DNA of 6,063 nucleotides from Thermoprotei archaeon (GTDB lineage Archaea > Thermoproteota > Thermoprotei > Thermofilales > Thermofilaceae). Of this stretch, positions 1 through 4,437 are shown piece by piece. The stretch spans positions 1 to 6,063 of the forward strand of contig QMRZ01000095.1 of NCBI GenBank assembly GCA_003649495.1, written 5' to 3'. Each line of letters starts with the position of its first letter. Position 1 is the stretch's first letter. A model generated the notes under the pieces. It saw nothing but the letters and a program-made list of their open reading frames with translations, did no database searches and had not been told where the DNA came from. The translations under genes were made by a program, and so were the position numbers.

Positions 1-123
1 AACAGCTATTATGGGAGCCCCCAAGGCCTCTAGCTCCTGCAAGGCCCTAAGCGTCTCGTAGAAGGTGCGCCCTAAGCGGGATAATTCGTAGATTAGGACA
101 GGGCGCGGCTTTTGCCTGGCAGC
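1..123. repeat. Terminal redundancy, left copy (circle overlap)
   Basis: These 123 bases are identical to the last 123 bases of the window. An open reading frame for a serine recombinase passes through both copies in the same frame and is only complete when they are merged. The simplest reading is an assembly overlap of a circular molecule with a unit length of 5940 bp. A real terminal direct repeat of a linear element is the alternative. Confidence 0.93.
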
Positions 124-306
124 CTCGAGGAGACGCTTGAAGCCCTCACGCTCCCAGGGTGGGACAGCCCCCGAGACGCCTATATCCTTGAACCACCCTA
201 TGACGTTATAGCCATTCAGCCTAGCCCACTCCCTAATGGCCACTTCCTGGTTCTCAGGGTGCTCCTCAGAGAGGCTCACCCTAACATACGCGTAAGCCTC
301 TCTCAA
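1..306 (-). CDS. Serine recombinase (resolvase/invertase family), N-terminal catalytic part; continues at 5940
   Basis: This is the N-terminal 102 residues of a 198-residue small serine recombinase, which cuts and rejoins DNA through a phosphoserine link. The sequence shows YVRVS near the start, giving catalytic Ser11 and Arg9. ELSRLGR at residues 74-80 supplies the two arginines (77 and 80) of the family active site; the aspartate usually found before the first arginine is a serine here. The catalytic domain comes first and the helix-turn-helix last, as in Tn3-type resolvases, unlike IS607 transposases where the order is reversed. The start is the TTG at 306: the frame is closed by a TAG at 327-325, and GGGGGT lies 6 nt upstream of the TTG. 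The gene is complete once the circle is closed. Likely jobs are multimer resolution, inversion or integration; the sequence does not decide between them. Confidence 0.92.
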   Translation of the reverse strand, partial: MREAYAYVRVSLSEEHPENQEVAIREWARLNGYNVIGWFKDIGVSGAVPPWEREGFKRLLEAARQKPRPVLIYELSRLGRTFYETLRALQELEALGAPIIAV

Positions 307-340
307 AACCCTACCCCCTTTCGACTAGGCCTTATGCTCA

Positions 341-349
341 GAAATAACC
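341..349 (-). promoter_or_regulatory. Probable TATA box of the recombinase gene
   Basis: GGTTATTTC read on the minus strand lies about 39 bp upstream of the TTG at 306. Transcription would start near 318, leaving a short leader that holds the GGGGGT ribosome binding site. Position-based prediction only. Confidence 0.4.
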
Positions 350-406
350 CTTTTGCTCACAATAGCAGAAGGGCCCCCTTTTGGCAACCGCGCTTCACGC
401 TGCCCC

Positions 407-565
407 TCACATTACCTCTACCCTGGCCTTCTTGAGCACTATCTCCCCGTCCCGCGCTATGAAGGCCACGAAGTCTCCAGGCTTGATGCCGAGCAGCTCC
501 CGCACTTCCTTAGGTATCGTGACCTGCCCCTTAGCCGACACCCGCGCAATCCACTTCCCCTTCAT
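407..565 (-). CDS. AbrB/SpoVT-type DNA-binding protein, 52 aa
   Basis: Small transcription regulator of the AbrB/MazE/SpoVT swapped-hairpin fold. The 52-residue product begins MKGKWIARVSAKGQVTIPKE and continues with VRELLGIKPGD and a closing strand DGEIVLKKA. K-G-Q-V-T-I-P-K-E-V-R, the L-G-I-K-P-G-D turn and the final I-V-L strand are the family hallmarks. Such proteins bind DNA as dimers, as plasmid or host regulators or as the antitoxin of a toxin pair. No toxin gene is visible next door, so a regulator is more likely. The ATG at 565 is preferred because a TATA-like TTATTAAT is centred about 26 bp upstream, the distance expected for a leaderless archaeal mRNA. The frame is open further upstream and an in-frame TTG exists at 577. 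The gene is divergent from the 84-aa gene and lies upstream of the recombinase in the same direction. Confidence 0.92.
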   Translation of the reverse strand: MKGKWIARVSAKGQVTIPKEVRELLGIKPGDFVAFIARDGEIVLKKARVEVM

Positions 566-587
566 CACTACTTTCAAGAAGTAAGCC

Positions 588-595
588 TTATTAAT
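588..595. promoter_or_regulatory. Shared bidirectional TATA element
   Basis: TTATTAAT contains the self-complementary ATTAAT and sits between two divergent genes. It lies about 26 bp from the AbrB ATG (565, minus), implying a leaderless transcript. It lies about 40 bp from the ATG at 631 (plus), which leaves a leader of about 13 nt with room for the GGTGG ribosome binding site at 621-625. One element may serve both directions, so binding by the AbrB protein here could control both genes. Confidence 0.5.
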
Positions 596-630
596 CTCTA
601 GCGGGTAAAGAAGTTGGAAAGGTGGAAAGT

Positions 631-885
631 ATGCTGAGGGGACGGATAGACTGGTGGAAAGTCGCCTTCTACGCTGGCTACATGGCCGCGCTGGAGGCCG
701 TGGACAGCCTGCTGGCCGGGCTCTCGGATGAGCGCCAGGTGAGCATAGAGGGCCTACGCATCCTGCTTGAGGACATGGCGCTGGACGCCAGGCAGCAGCT
801 GGGGGAAGCCTGCATAGACCGCACAGCCCTAGGCCACGCGCTAAACACCACCTTCCCCACCAAGGCTAAGGCCGCTTCTCCCTAG
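631..885 (+). CDS. Hypothetical 84-aa helical protein
   Basis: I do not recognise this protein. It has 84 residues, beginning MLRGRIDWWKVAFYAGYMAA, and appears mostly helical with amphipathic stretches at about residues 8-32 and 36-62. The C-terminal tail is flexible and rich in Ala, Lys and Pro. There is one cysteine (61) and no metal motif. The first helix is moderately hydrophobic but too interrupted to be a confident membrane segment. The ATG at 631 is preferred over a GTG at 622 because GGTGG (621-625) is correctly placed as a ribosome binding site for the ATG and overlaps the GTG. It is divergent from the AbrB gene, and a run of six T follows 30 bp after the stop. Confidence 0.72.
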   Translation: MLRGRIDWWKVAFYAGYMAALEAVDSLLAGLSDERQVSIEGLRILLEDMALDARQQLGEACIDRTALGHALNTTFPTKAKAASP

Positions 886-909
886 CCAGCCTCACAGAAA
901 GCCCGGCCA

Positions 910-921
910 CCCCTCTTTTTT
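910..921 (+). terminator. Poly-T terminator after the 84-aa gene
   Basis: A pyrimidine tract ending in six T (916-921) follows the stop codon at 885. Archaeal RNA polymerase stops on such U-runs without needing a stem. Confidence 0.5.
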
Positions 922-940
922 CCCCTCGACACCCCACTCG

Positions 941-952
941 GGGACTAGTCCC
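941..952. repeat. 12-bp perfect palindrome GGGACTAGTCCC
   Basis: A perfect 12-bp palindrome directly abutting the first of the two dyads at 953-1001. Just upstream, CCCC (932-935) and GGGG (940-943) could also pair across four bases. It belongs to the same palindrome cluster between two convergent genes. Confidence 0.8.
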
Positions 953-1001
953 TTACACAGCTGCAGCTGTGTAATGCAGTTACACTAGGGAACCTGTGTA
1001 A
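953..1001. repeat. Two tandem dyad sites, TTACAC-N10-GTGTAA
   Basis: Site 1 (953-974) is a perfect 22-bp palindrome, TTACAC + AGCTGCAGCT + GTGTAA. Site 2 (980-1001) keeps the same outer arms, TTACAC + TAGGGAACCT + GTGTAA, with a different centre. The start-to-start distance is 27 bp, and the four half-sites lie at 953, 967, 980 and 994, so they are evenly spaced. The sites fall between the 3' ends of two convergent genes rather than in front of one. Binding sites for the replication protein (iterons) or a recombination (res) site for the serine recombinase are therefore more likely than a promoter operator. That assignment is inference. Confidence 0.85.
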
Positions 1002-1004
1002 AAA
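1000..1004 (-). terminator. Short T-run after the zinc-ribbon gene
   Basis: Read on the minus strand, five T follow the stop codon at 1012 after 7 nt. They overlap the outer edge of the second dyad site. A weak but well-placed archaeal terminator. Confidence 0.35.
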
Positions 1005-1011
1005 GTGAGGG

Positions 1012-1182
1012 CTACCTAGGGAGGTATCTCCCGCACCTGGGGCACGCGATATGGATGCGCCAGGTGCGCCATGAGTAGCCGCACCTGGGGCAGACGTAGA
1101 CTAGCGAGCCTATGACGGCCCCCCGCCTCTCCAGGGCCCTGGCCTGCGGGCCCCTGCTCGCAGCCTCTCTCACAGCCACCAC
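1012..1182 (-). CDS. Zinc-ribbon protein, 56 aa
   Basis: A small basic protein with a C-terminal zinc ribbon. VCPRCGYSWRT (about residues 30-40) and ACPRCGRYLPR (46-56) supply two CPRCG knuckles, and the four cysteines would hold one zinc. The N-terminal 29 residues form an arginine-rich helix followed by a short hydrophobic strand. Start choice is uncertain: GTG codons lie at 1182, 1179 and 1173, none with a clear ribosome binding site of its own. The preceding membrane-protein gene ends 24 nt upstream on the same strand and in the same frame, so translation is probably coupled to it. Small zinc ribbons of this kind bind nucleic acids or proteins; I cannot assign a specific partner. Confidence 0.75.
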   Translation of the reverse strand: MVAVREAASRGPQARALERRGAVIGSLVYVCPRCGYSWRTWRIHIACPRCGRYLPR

Positions 1183-1206
1183 CTGAAAAAGACGGTAAAG
1201 AAGGCC

Positions 1207-1506
1207 CTAGGTGAAGACCCTGAGCAGTATTATGACGCCCAGTATGATGGTAATGGCAATGCCCATCAACAGCAGGGGCGATATGAAGCCCGTGACATCC
1301 GTGACTGCCGTCTCCCAGGCCTGGGTCACGCTGTAAAGCGGGTTGGTGGACTCAACTGGGAACTTAGAGGTGATGTTCCCTAAAACGCTGGCGAGTATCA
1401 CAACAACTGCTATGCCCACGCTACCCAGCAGGATTATGTTGAGGCCCACCCTGATGTACGCCTCAGCTATGTTTACGCCACCACCACCCTTCCTAGCCAT
1501 CAACAT
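1207..1506 (-). CDS. Two-helix integral membrane protein, about 99 aa
   Basis: A small membrane protein of unknown function. From the ATG at 1506 it has 99 residues: a short polar, glycine-rich start (MLMARKGGGG), a first membrane helix at about 21-43, a polar loop of about 30 residues with one NIT sequon, and a second helix at about 73-96 ending in LLRVFT. The frame extends to an ATG at 1611 (134 residues). I prefer 1506 because GGTG lies 5 nt upstream of it and a TATA-like element sits at 1579-1586, inside the longer version. The hairpin layout recalls VirB2/TedC/CedA1-type pilins and the VP1/VP3 proteins of spindle-shaped viruses, but this rests on shape alone. It is followed in the same frame by the zinc-ribbon gene, so the two probably share a transcript. 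Confidence 0.72.
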   Translation of the reverse strand: MLMARKGGGGVNIAEAYIRVGLNIILLGSVGIAVVVILASVLGNITSKFPVESTNPLYSVTQAWETAVTDVTGFISPLLLMGIAITIILGVIILLRVFT

Positions 1507-1578
1507 TACCACACCCATGCTCGGAAATACATGGTACATGAGAGAGGCAAAAGTGACCCAAGGTCGCCAGCCCCCCAG

Positions 1579-1586
1579 ATAAATAG
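1579..1586 (-). promoter_or_regulatory. TATA-like element for the membrane-protein transcript
   Basis: CTATTTAT on the minus strand. A start point about 26 bp downstream falls near 1556, after the ATG at 1611 and before those at 1539, 1518 and 1506. If it is used, the longer 134-residue reading is excluded. Confidence 0.4.
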
Positions 1587-1621
1587 AGCCCCCAAAAGAG
1601 TGTAAATGCATACGCTAAGCC

Positions 1622-1720
1622 AGTAGTAGAGAAGTAGACTTTTGACGCCCAGAAAAAGCCAGAAAATTTTGAGAGAAAATATAGAGAAATACCCCTCTCA
1701 AAGTCTACTTCTCTACTACT
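1622..1720. repeat. Inverted repeat 1: 21-bp perfect arms, 57-bp A/T-rich loop
   Basis: The left arm is 1622-1642 and the right arm 1700-1720, exact reverse complements over 21 bp, starting AGTAGTAGAGAAG on the left. With one extra base in the left arm the match continues a few bases inward (TTTTGA against TTTGA). The loop holds the A/T-rich core at 1651-1690. No flanking target-site duplication is seen. Confidence 0.95.
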
Positions 1721-1752
1721 TTGCTCCCCTCATTTAGACAAAGAGCGAATAG

Positions 1753-1860
1753 GGGGCAAAAGGGGCAGGTTCTCCAGAGTTATTAGGACTATACAGTTTC
1801 ACACATTTGTCCCAATGAAAAGTTGGCAACTATATGGGGAGAACCTGCCCCTTTTGCCCC
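1753..1860. repeat. Inverted repeat 2: 23-bp perfect arms, 62-bp loop
   Basis: The left arm is 1753-1775 and the right arm 1838-1860, exact reverse complements over 23 bp, starting GGGGCAAAAGGGGCAGG on the left. The geometry nearly matches inverted repeat 1 (arms of 21-23 bp, loops of 57-62 bp) although the sequences are unrelated. On the minus strand the right arm joins an outside G-run to give GGGGGGTGGGG, CAAAA, GGGG, so a four-stranded G structure is conceivable. Confidence 0.95.
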
Positions 1861-1894
1861 ACCCCCCTTACTCTATTTCATAGAATTGGCAACT
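1823..1894. repeat. Direct repeat TTGGCAACT, two copies
   Basis: TTGGCAACT occurs at 1823-1831, inside the loop of inverted repeat 2, and at 1886-1894 outside it. The spacing is 63 bp, six turns of the helix. The first eight bases also occur at 381-388 upstream of the recombinase gene. The first copy is part of AGTTG-G-CAACT, a small dyad. Confidence 0.6.
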
Positions 1895-1929
1895 TCTACT
1901 CTTACCTAGAAAACGTTTCAACACTTGAC

Positions 1930-1967
1930 GTAAGAGAGAAGGAAGGGCCTCTAGGCTACGCCTAGAG
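1930..1967 (-). terminator. Hairpin and pyrimidine tract at the end of the helicase gene
   Basis: Read on the minus strand, CTCTAGGC (1967-1960), a GTA loop and GCCTAGAG (1956-1949) form a perfect 8-bp stem that contains the helicase stop codon. A pyrimidine-rich tract with scattered Ts follows. A plausible end for the replication operon. Confidence 0.45.
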
Positions 1968-3714
1968 CGCCTAGCAGCTCATCCTCAGGTGGCTCTTTCA
2001 CACGCCTGAGGCCTATGCCTTTGAAGTATCGCTCTCCACCTATCTTGACCTCAGGATACCTAGTGCGCATGAGCGCGTAGAACGCCCTCCTCGAGAGCAC
2101 TCTCTCCACACCGCTCTCTCTAGCCCACTCTACATAGCTGTTGTAAAGCCTCTCTCTCTTCTCGCGTAGCAGGTCATCCTCTATGCAGCACTCTTCTATC
2201 CACGGGGCGAGTGGGAATCTGGCCCTCTCCAGCAATTCCCGCACCTCTTCCCTATCCCGCCTCTTTATCCGCCACCCTTTCTGCTGTAGTCGCCACATAC
2301 ACCAGAGTAGGAACTCTAGCACCTTATCCCGCTCTTGTGTGAGACGCTCCTTAATGCTGGGGTCTTTCTCCTCTTCACTTAGCGGATTATCCGTGTAGAT
2401 TATCACGATACGGTCTAGGAGTGCGCTATCCAGCCTCTCAAATTGAGGTAGCTCATTCATGAATGAGATTACCTTGAGCACGTTGCGCCTCAGCTCTATG
2501 CGGGGCCTGTGCTTCCGATTAATTGATAGGGTGTCTCCACCTACCAGCCTCTTAAGCAGCTCCACGTTACGCAGGCTCGAGTCGGGCCTCTCTACTGTTA
2601 CGTTAACACGGGCATGTATGAGGGGGGCGAGCGCAAATGGGTCACGGTCTATATCCATCAGGGGCACGCTGGCACACGCAGGGCCTAGAGCTGCGCGTAG
2701 CGCCTCAGCAAGCGTGCTCTTACCCGTGTTCTCTGGCCCTATGATAAACGCTATTAGCCTGAGGCTGAAGGGCGCTAAGATGCTGCCCAACACGTCTAGC
2801 AGCCTCTCCCACTCCTCATCTGAGTAGAAACGCCTTATCGCCTCCCATAGAGGGTTGTGGAGAAACGACTCCTCGACTATTGCCCCCTCTCTCAGAGCTT
2901 TAAGGAACCCCTCGTTAACGCGAGCTGGCACGCTATACGTAAAGTAGGCTGAGACAGCCCGCTTGAGCTCGAGCGTCTCAAGGTCTAGTATCCCGTTAGC
3001 TACAGGCAGGTAGCGTGGCGGGTTAATTGCCTCGAGGGGTATCATGCGAGACTGCGTTAGCGCCCATCCTTCAACCTCCTTAACCACAGTTTTGGTGACT
3101 AGACGGCCACCATACACGCGGCACAGAATCTCTAGCACCTCTTTTGCTGGCTTTATGCGCACCCCATCAGCAGCATAGACCTCTATCTCCTCATTCATGC
3201 AGACCTTAACGAATTTGAAGAGGCCAGAGTCACGTATCAACTCCCAGAGTAGGAGCGCCTTATCGCCCACTTTCAGCTTATCTACGGGCTTATTAGGCTC
3301 CAGCCACCCTCTCGCTATTGCCTGAGCCTCTATTACGTCCACAGCTAGGCCATAACCAATCGAGGAGAGGGCGTCAAGCTTCTCCTCAAGCGTCAAGTCC
3401 TTCCATACTTTCCTCAAATCCTCAGGCAATATGCTTACGCCACCTAGCTTCTCTCTTAAGCGCCTCAGAGCCTGCTTTGCTAAGAACACGTCACGGGCCT
3501 TAACGCCTAGCTCCACAGCTGCTATGCTCTCATCAATCTCCTCTAGACTCGCATATTCAAGCTGCCTTTCCCCCCTCTTCAACACAATCGTGGAATCCGT
3601 GATTAAGATTTGGAGCCCACTTTCGCCACTAACTGCAATCCTAATATGCCCCTCATCTCCATTATCTATGGGCAGGGAGGGGGGCCGAGCCTTGGGCGAT
3701 GAGGCCCCAGACAT
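1951..3714 (-). CDS. Superfamily 3 replicative helicase, D5/P4 type, 587 aa
   Basis: The replication protein of the element: a hexameric DNA helicase of superfamily 3. Positions are counted from the ATG at 3714. The Walker A motif GPENTGKST is at 326-334 (catalytic Lys332). A Walker B-like strand RVNVTVE ends at Glu375. The B' motif GGDTLSINRK is at 392-401. Motif C/sensor 1 is VISFMNELP at 415-423 (Asn420), and the arginine finger is in LLDRI near 435. A D5_N-type strand (PVANGILDLE, about 237-246) precedes the ATPase, and a winged helix typical of poxvirus D5 and phage P4 relatives lies at the C-terminus (about 500-572, ending FKGIGL). The first 230 residues are not recognised, and no DxD of an archaeal-type primase is visible in them. 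The ATG at 3714 is chosen over GTG 3723 because GGTGA stands 5 nt before it. Third gene of an operon, with its ribosome binding site inside the end of the preceding small gene. Confidence 0.93.
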   Translation of the reverse strand: MSGASSPKARPPSLPIDNGDEGHIRIAVSGESGLQILITDSTIVLKRGERQLEYASLEEIDESIAAVELGVKARDVFLAKQALRRLREKLGGVSILPEDLRKVWKDLTLEEKLDALSSIGYGLAVDVIEAQAIARGWLEPNKPVDKLKVGDKALLLWELIRDSGLFKFVKVCMNEEIEVYAADGVRIKPAKEVLEILCRVYGGRLVTKTVVKEVEGWALTQSRMIPLEAINPPRYLPVANGILDLETLELKRAVSAYFTYSVPARVNEGFLKALREGAIVEESFLHNPLWEAIRRFYSDEEWERLLDVLGSILAPFSLRLIAFIIGPENTGKSTLAEALRAALGPACASVPLMDIDRDPFALAPLIHARVNVTVERPDSSLRNVELLKRLVGGDTLSINRKHRPRIELRRNVLKVISFMNELPQFERLDSALLDRIVIIYTDNPLSEEEKDPSIKERLTQERDKVLEFLLWCMWRLQQKGWRIKRRDREEVRELLERARFPLAPWIEECCIEDDLLREKRERLYNSYVEWARESGVERVLSRRAFYALMRTRYPEVKIGGERYFKGIGLRRVKEPPEDELLGALGVA

Positions 3715-3719
3715 GCTTC

Positions 3720-3724
3720 TCACC
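3720..3724 (-). promoter_or_regulatory. Ribosome binding site GGTGA of the helicase gene
   Basis: GGTGA ends 5 nt before the ATG at 3714, which fixes that start. Its TGA is also the stop codon of the 29-aa gene, so a ribosome that ends the small peptide sits on the helicase initiation site. This is tight translational coupling. Confidence 0.75.
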
Positions 3725-3809
3725 TCTTAGCCTTCTTTTTCTTCTTGGGCTTCTTGCCTGGCTTGTGCGGGTTACTCTTTGCATACCTCTTCCTGTATCT
3801 CCTCTTCAT
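3720..3809 (-). CDS. Lysine-rich 29-aa peptide between the two operon genes
   Basis: A very short, extremely basic product: it begins MKRRYRKRYAKSNPHKPGKK and ends in a run of lysines, with 17 of 29 residues Lys or Arg and no acidic residue. A complete GGTGA ribosome binding site stands exactly 6 nt before its ATG. Its start overlaps the end of the ribbon-helix-helix gene by 38 bp in another frame, and its TGA forms part of the helicase ribosome binding site. These features support real translation. It could bind DNA or RNA non-specifically, act as a loader or partner for the helicase, or serve only as a coupling leader. I know of no named family for it. Confidence 0.7.
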   Translation of the reverse strand: MKRRYRKRYAKSNPHKPGKKPKKKKKAKR

Positions 3810-4071
3810 CCCCCCTCACCCCCTCAGCCTGGCTAGCTACTTTGAGGAAGCCCTCTAGGTGTCTCCTCAGCTCTCCAACCACTTCTATCGCCTGTTGATG
3901 GGGCATGTCATACTCTTCCTCTAGGATGTAGACTAGCGTGGCTGGCGAGAGTAGGGGCGTGTAGAGGGCCACTATGCTGAAGAGATCGCCTATGAGTAGG
4001 CCATGCTTCTCAGCCACCTGCTTGTATGCATGGTGTACCTCTGGCCAGATTCTCACATTAATGCCTGCCAC
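3772..4071 (-). CDS. Ribbon-helix-helix-like regulator, 99 aa
   Basis: Probably a small DNA-binding protein that heads the replication operon. The N-terminus (AGINVRIWPEVHHAYKQVAE, then KHGLLIGDLFSIVALY) has the strand-helix-helix layout of CopG/MetJ-type proteins: INVRIWP as the DNA-contacting strand, then two helices with a G-L-L-I-G turn. The middle (about 45-80) is helical and may form the dimer or a partner surface; the C-terminal 15 residues are acidic. CopG-like proteins in this position usually repress their own operon and set plasmid copy number. The GTG at 4071 is supported by GGTGA 4 nt upstream. The C-terminal codons overlap the 29-aa gene by 38 bp. The fold is assigned by eye and is not certain; another small helical regulator is possible. 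Confidence 0.78.
   Translation of the reverse strand: MAGINVRIWPEVHHAYKQVAEKHGLLIGDLFSIVALYTPLLSPATLVYILEEEYDMPHQQAIEVVGELRRHLEGFLKVASQAEGVRGDEEEIQEEVCKE
3816..3820 (-). promoter_or_regulatory. Ribosome binding site GGTGA of the 29-aa gene
   Basis: GGTGA followed by six G and then the ATG at 3809. It lies inside the coding region of the preceding gene, and it is the main evidence that the 29-aa frame is translated. Confidence 0.65.
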
Positions 4072-4075
4072 TCTC

Positions 4076-4080
4076 TCACC
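4076..4080 (-). promoter_or_regulatory. Ribosome binding site GGTGA of the first operon gene
   Basis: GGTGA lies 4 nt before the GTG at 4071, supporting that non-ATG start. The predicted transcript start lies at about the same place, so the leader would be almost nothing but this site. Confidence 0.6.
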
Positions 4081-4100
4081 GTGAGTTGCACGCGCCTCAC

Positions 4101-4110
4101 CCCTTATAAG
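4101..4110 (-). promoter_or_regulatory. TATA box of the replication operon, within a CTTATAAG palindrome
   Basis: CTTATAAGGG on the minus strand is centred about 35 bp before the GTG at 4071, placing the transcript start near 4080. The box is itself the palindrome CTTATAAG, so a dimeric repressor such as the ribbon-helix-helix protein could cover it. Confidence 0.6.
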
Positions 4111-4145
4111 AGAGGGGGCAAGTAGGCTGAAAGTATTTCCTGCCT

Positions 4146-4246
4146 ACAGTTTAACTACACAGCTGAGAGCTACATGATGCTCACGGCCACGTAGTTAAAT
4201 GAGCCGGATAACCCCCTCATTTCACACAGGCCCTCAGGTAAACTGT
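4146..4246. repeat. Overlapping short inverted repeats
   Basis: TTTAACTAC at 4150-4158 is the reverse complement of GTAGTTAAA at 4191-4199. ACAGTTTA at 4146-4153 pairs with TAAACTGT at 4239-4246. The two left arms overlap, so only one pairing could form at a time. CACAGG (4225-4230) and CCTGTG (4268-4273) form a third, short pair. Confidence 0.7.
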
Positions 4247-4330
4247 GCGCCAGCTCTGCCTCTTTTTCCTGTGGAAAAGCAGCTATAGGCCCTTGGGGGT
4301 GTTAGCACAGGATAGAGGGGGGTTTGGTCA

Positions 4331-4341
4331 TTATATTATAG
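4331..4341. promoter_or_regulatory. Orphan TATA-like element
   Basis: TTATATTATAG has no gene at a fitting distance on either strand. On the plus strand the start point would fall near 4363, at the CTTAG-G-CTAAG dyad; on the minus strand near 4309. It could drive a small RNA or simply be an easily melted segment. Confidence 0.3.
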
Positions 4342-4403
4342 ATTCTACTCTCATGATTTTACCTTAGGCTAAGAGTGCTGTCTAGGCGGTTTGTGGGATG
4401 CTA

Positions 4404-4416
4404 CTTATTTATAAGT
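4404..4416 (+). promoter_or_regulatory. TATA box of the plus-strand operon (leaderless)
   Basis: CTTATTTATAAGT is centred about 27 bp before the ATG at 4438, the spacing expected when the mRNA begins at the start codon. There is no GGTGA-like site before this ATG, which agrees with leaderless translation. Confidence 0.65.
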
Positions 4417-4437
4417 GGGATGTGATGGGGAATAGTG

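Larger units (their letters stand above)
1612..1950. other. Non-coding region with two large inverted repeats; origin candidate
   Basis: No convincing gene lies in these 339 bp on either strand. The region holds two long perfect inverted repeats (1622-1720 and 1753-1860). Within the loop of the first is an A/T-rich core (1651-1690, about three quarters A/T, containing AAAATTTT) that would be easy to unwind. It also has G-runs on both strands and a repeated TTGGCAACT motif. It lies directly behind the helicase gene. These traits suit a replication origin, but no protein binding site can be proved from sequence. Confidence 0.55.
4081..4434. other. Non-coding divergent region with short inverted repeats
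   Basis: No supportable gene lies here. The region separates the minus-strand replication operon from the plus-strand operon at 4438 and contains both promoters. In between are short inverted repeats (4146-4246), an isolated strong TATA-like element (4331-4341) and a small CTTAG-G-CTAAG dyad (4363-4373). TACACAGCTG at 4156-4165 also occurs in the first dyad site at 954-963. A second origin candidate, or a site for regulators or a small RNA. Confidence 0.5.

Noticed and set aside
112..435. A plus-strand open frame of 107 codons
   Set aside because: It runs opposite the recombinase and AbrB genes, both of which have clear family motifs. It has no ribosome binding site and its product is Pro/Leu-rich and featureless.
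353..601. Plus-strand open frames opposite the AbrB gene
   Set aside because: The minus strand encodes a textbook AbrB domain here; the plus frames lack motifs and start signals.
1622..1720. Inverted repeat 1 as a miniature transposable element
   Set aside because: The size and arms would fit, but there is no target-site duplication, no second copy in the window and no matching transposase.
3300..3400. Primase active site in the helicase N-terminal region (AVDVIE)
   Set aside because: Only one aspartate is present and no DxD or following His motif can be found, so a primase domain is not supported.
1207..3730. Several plus-strand frames of 60-120 codons opposite the membrane-protein and helicase genes
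   Set aside because: Ser/Leu/Arg-rich products typical of antisense reading; no ribosome binding sites or recognisable motifs.
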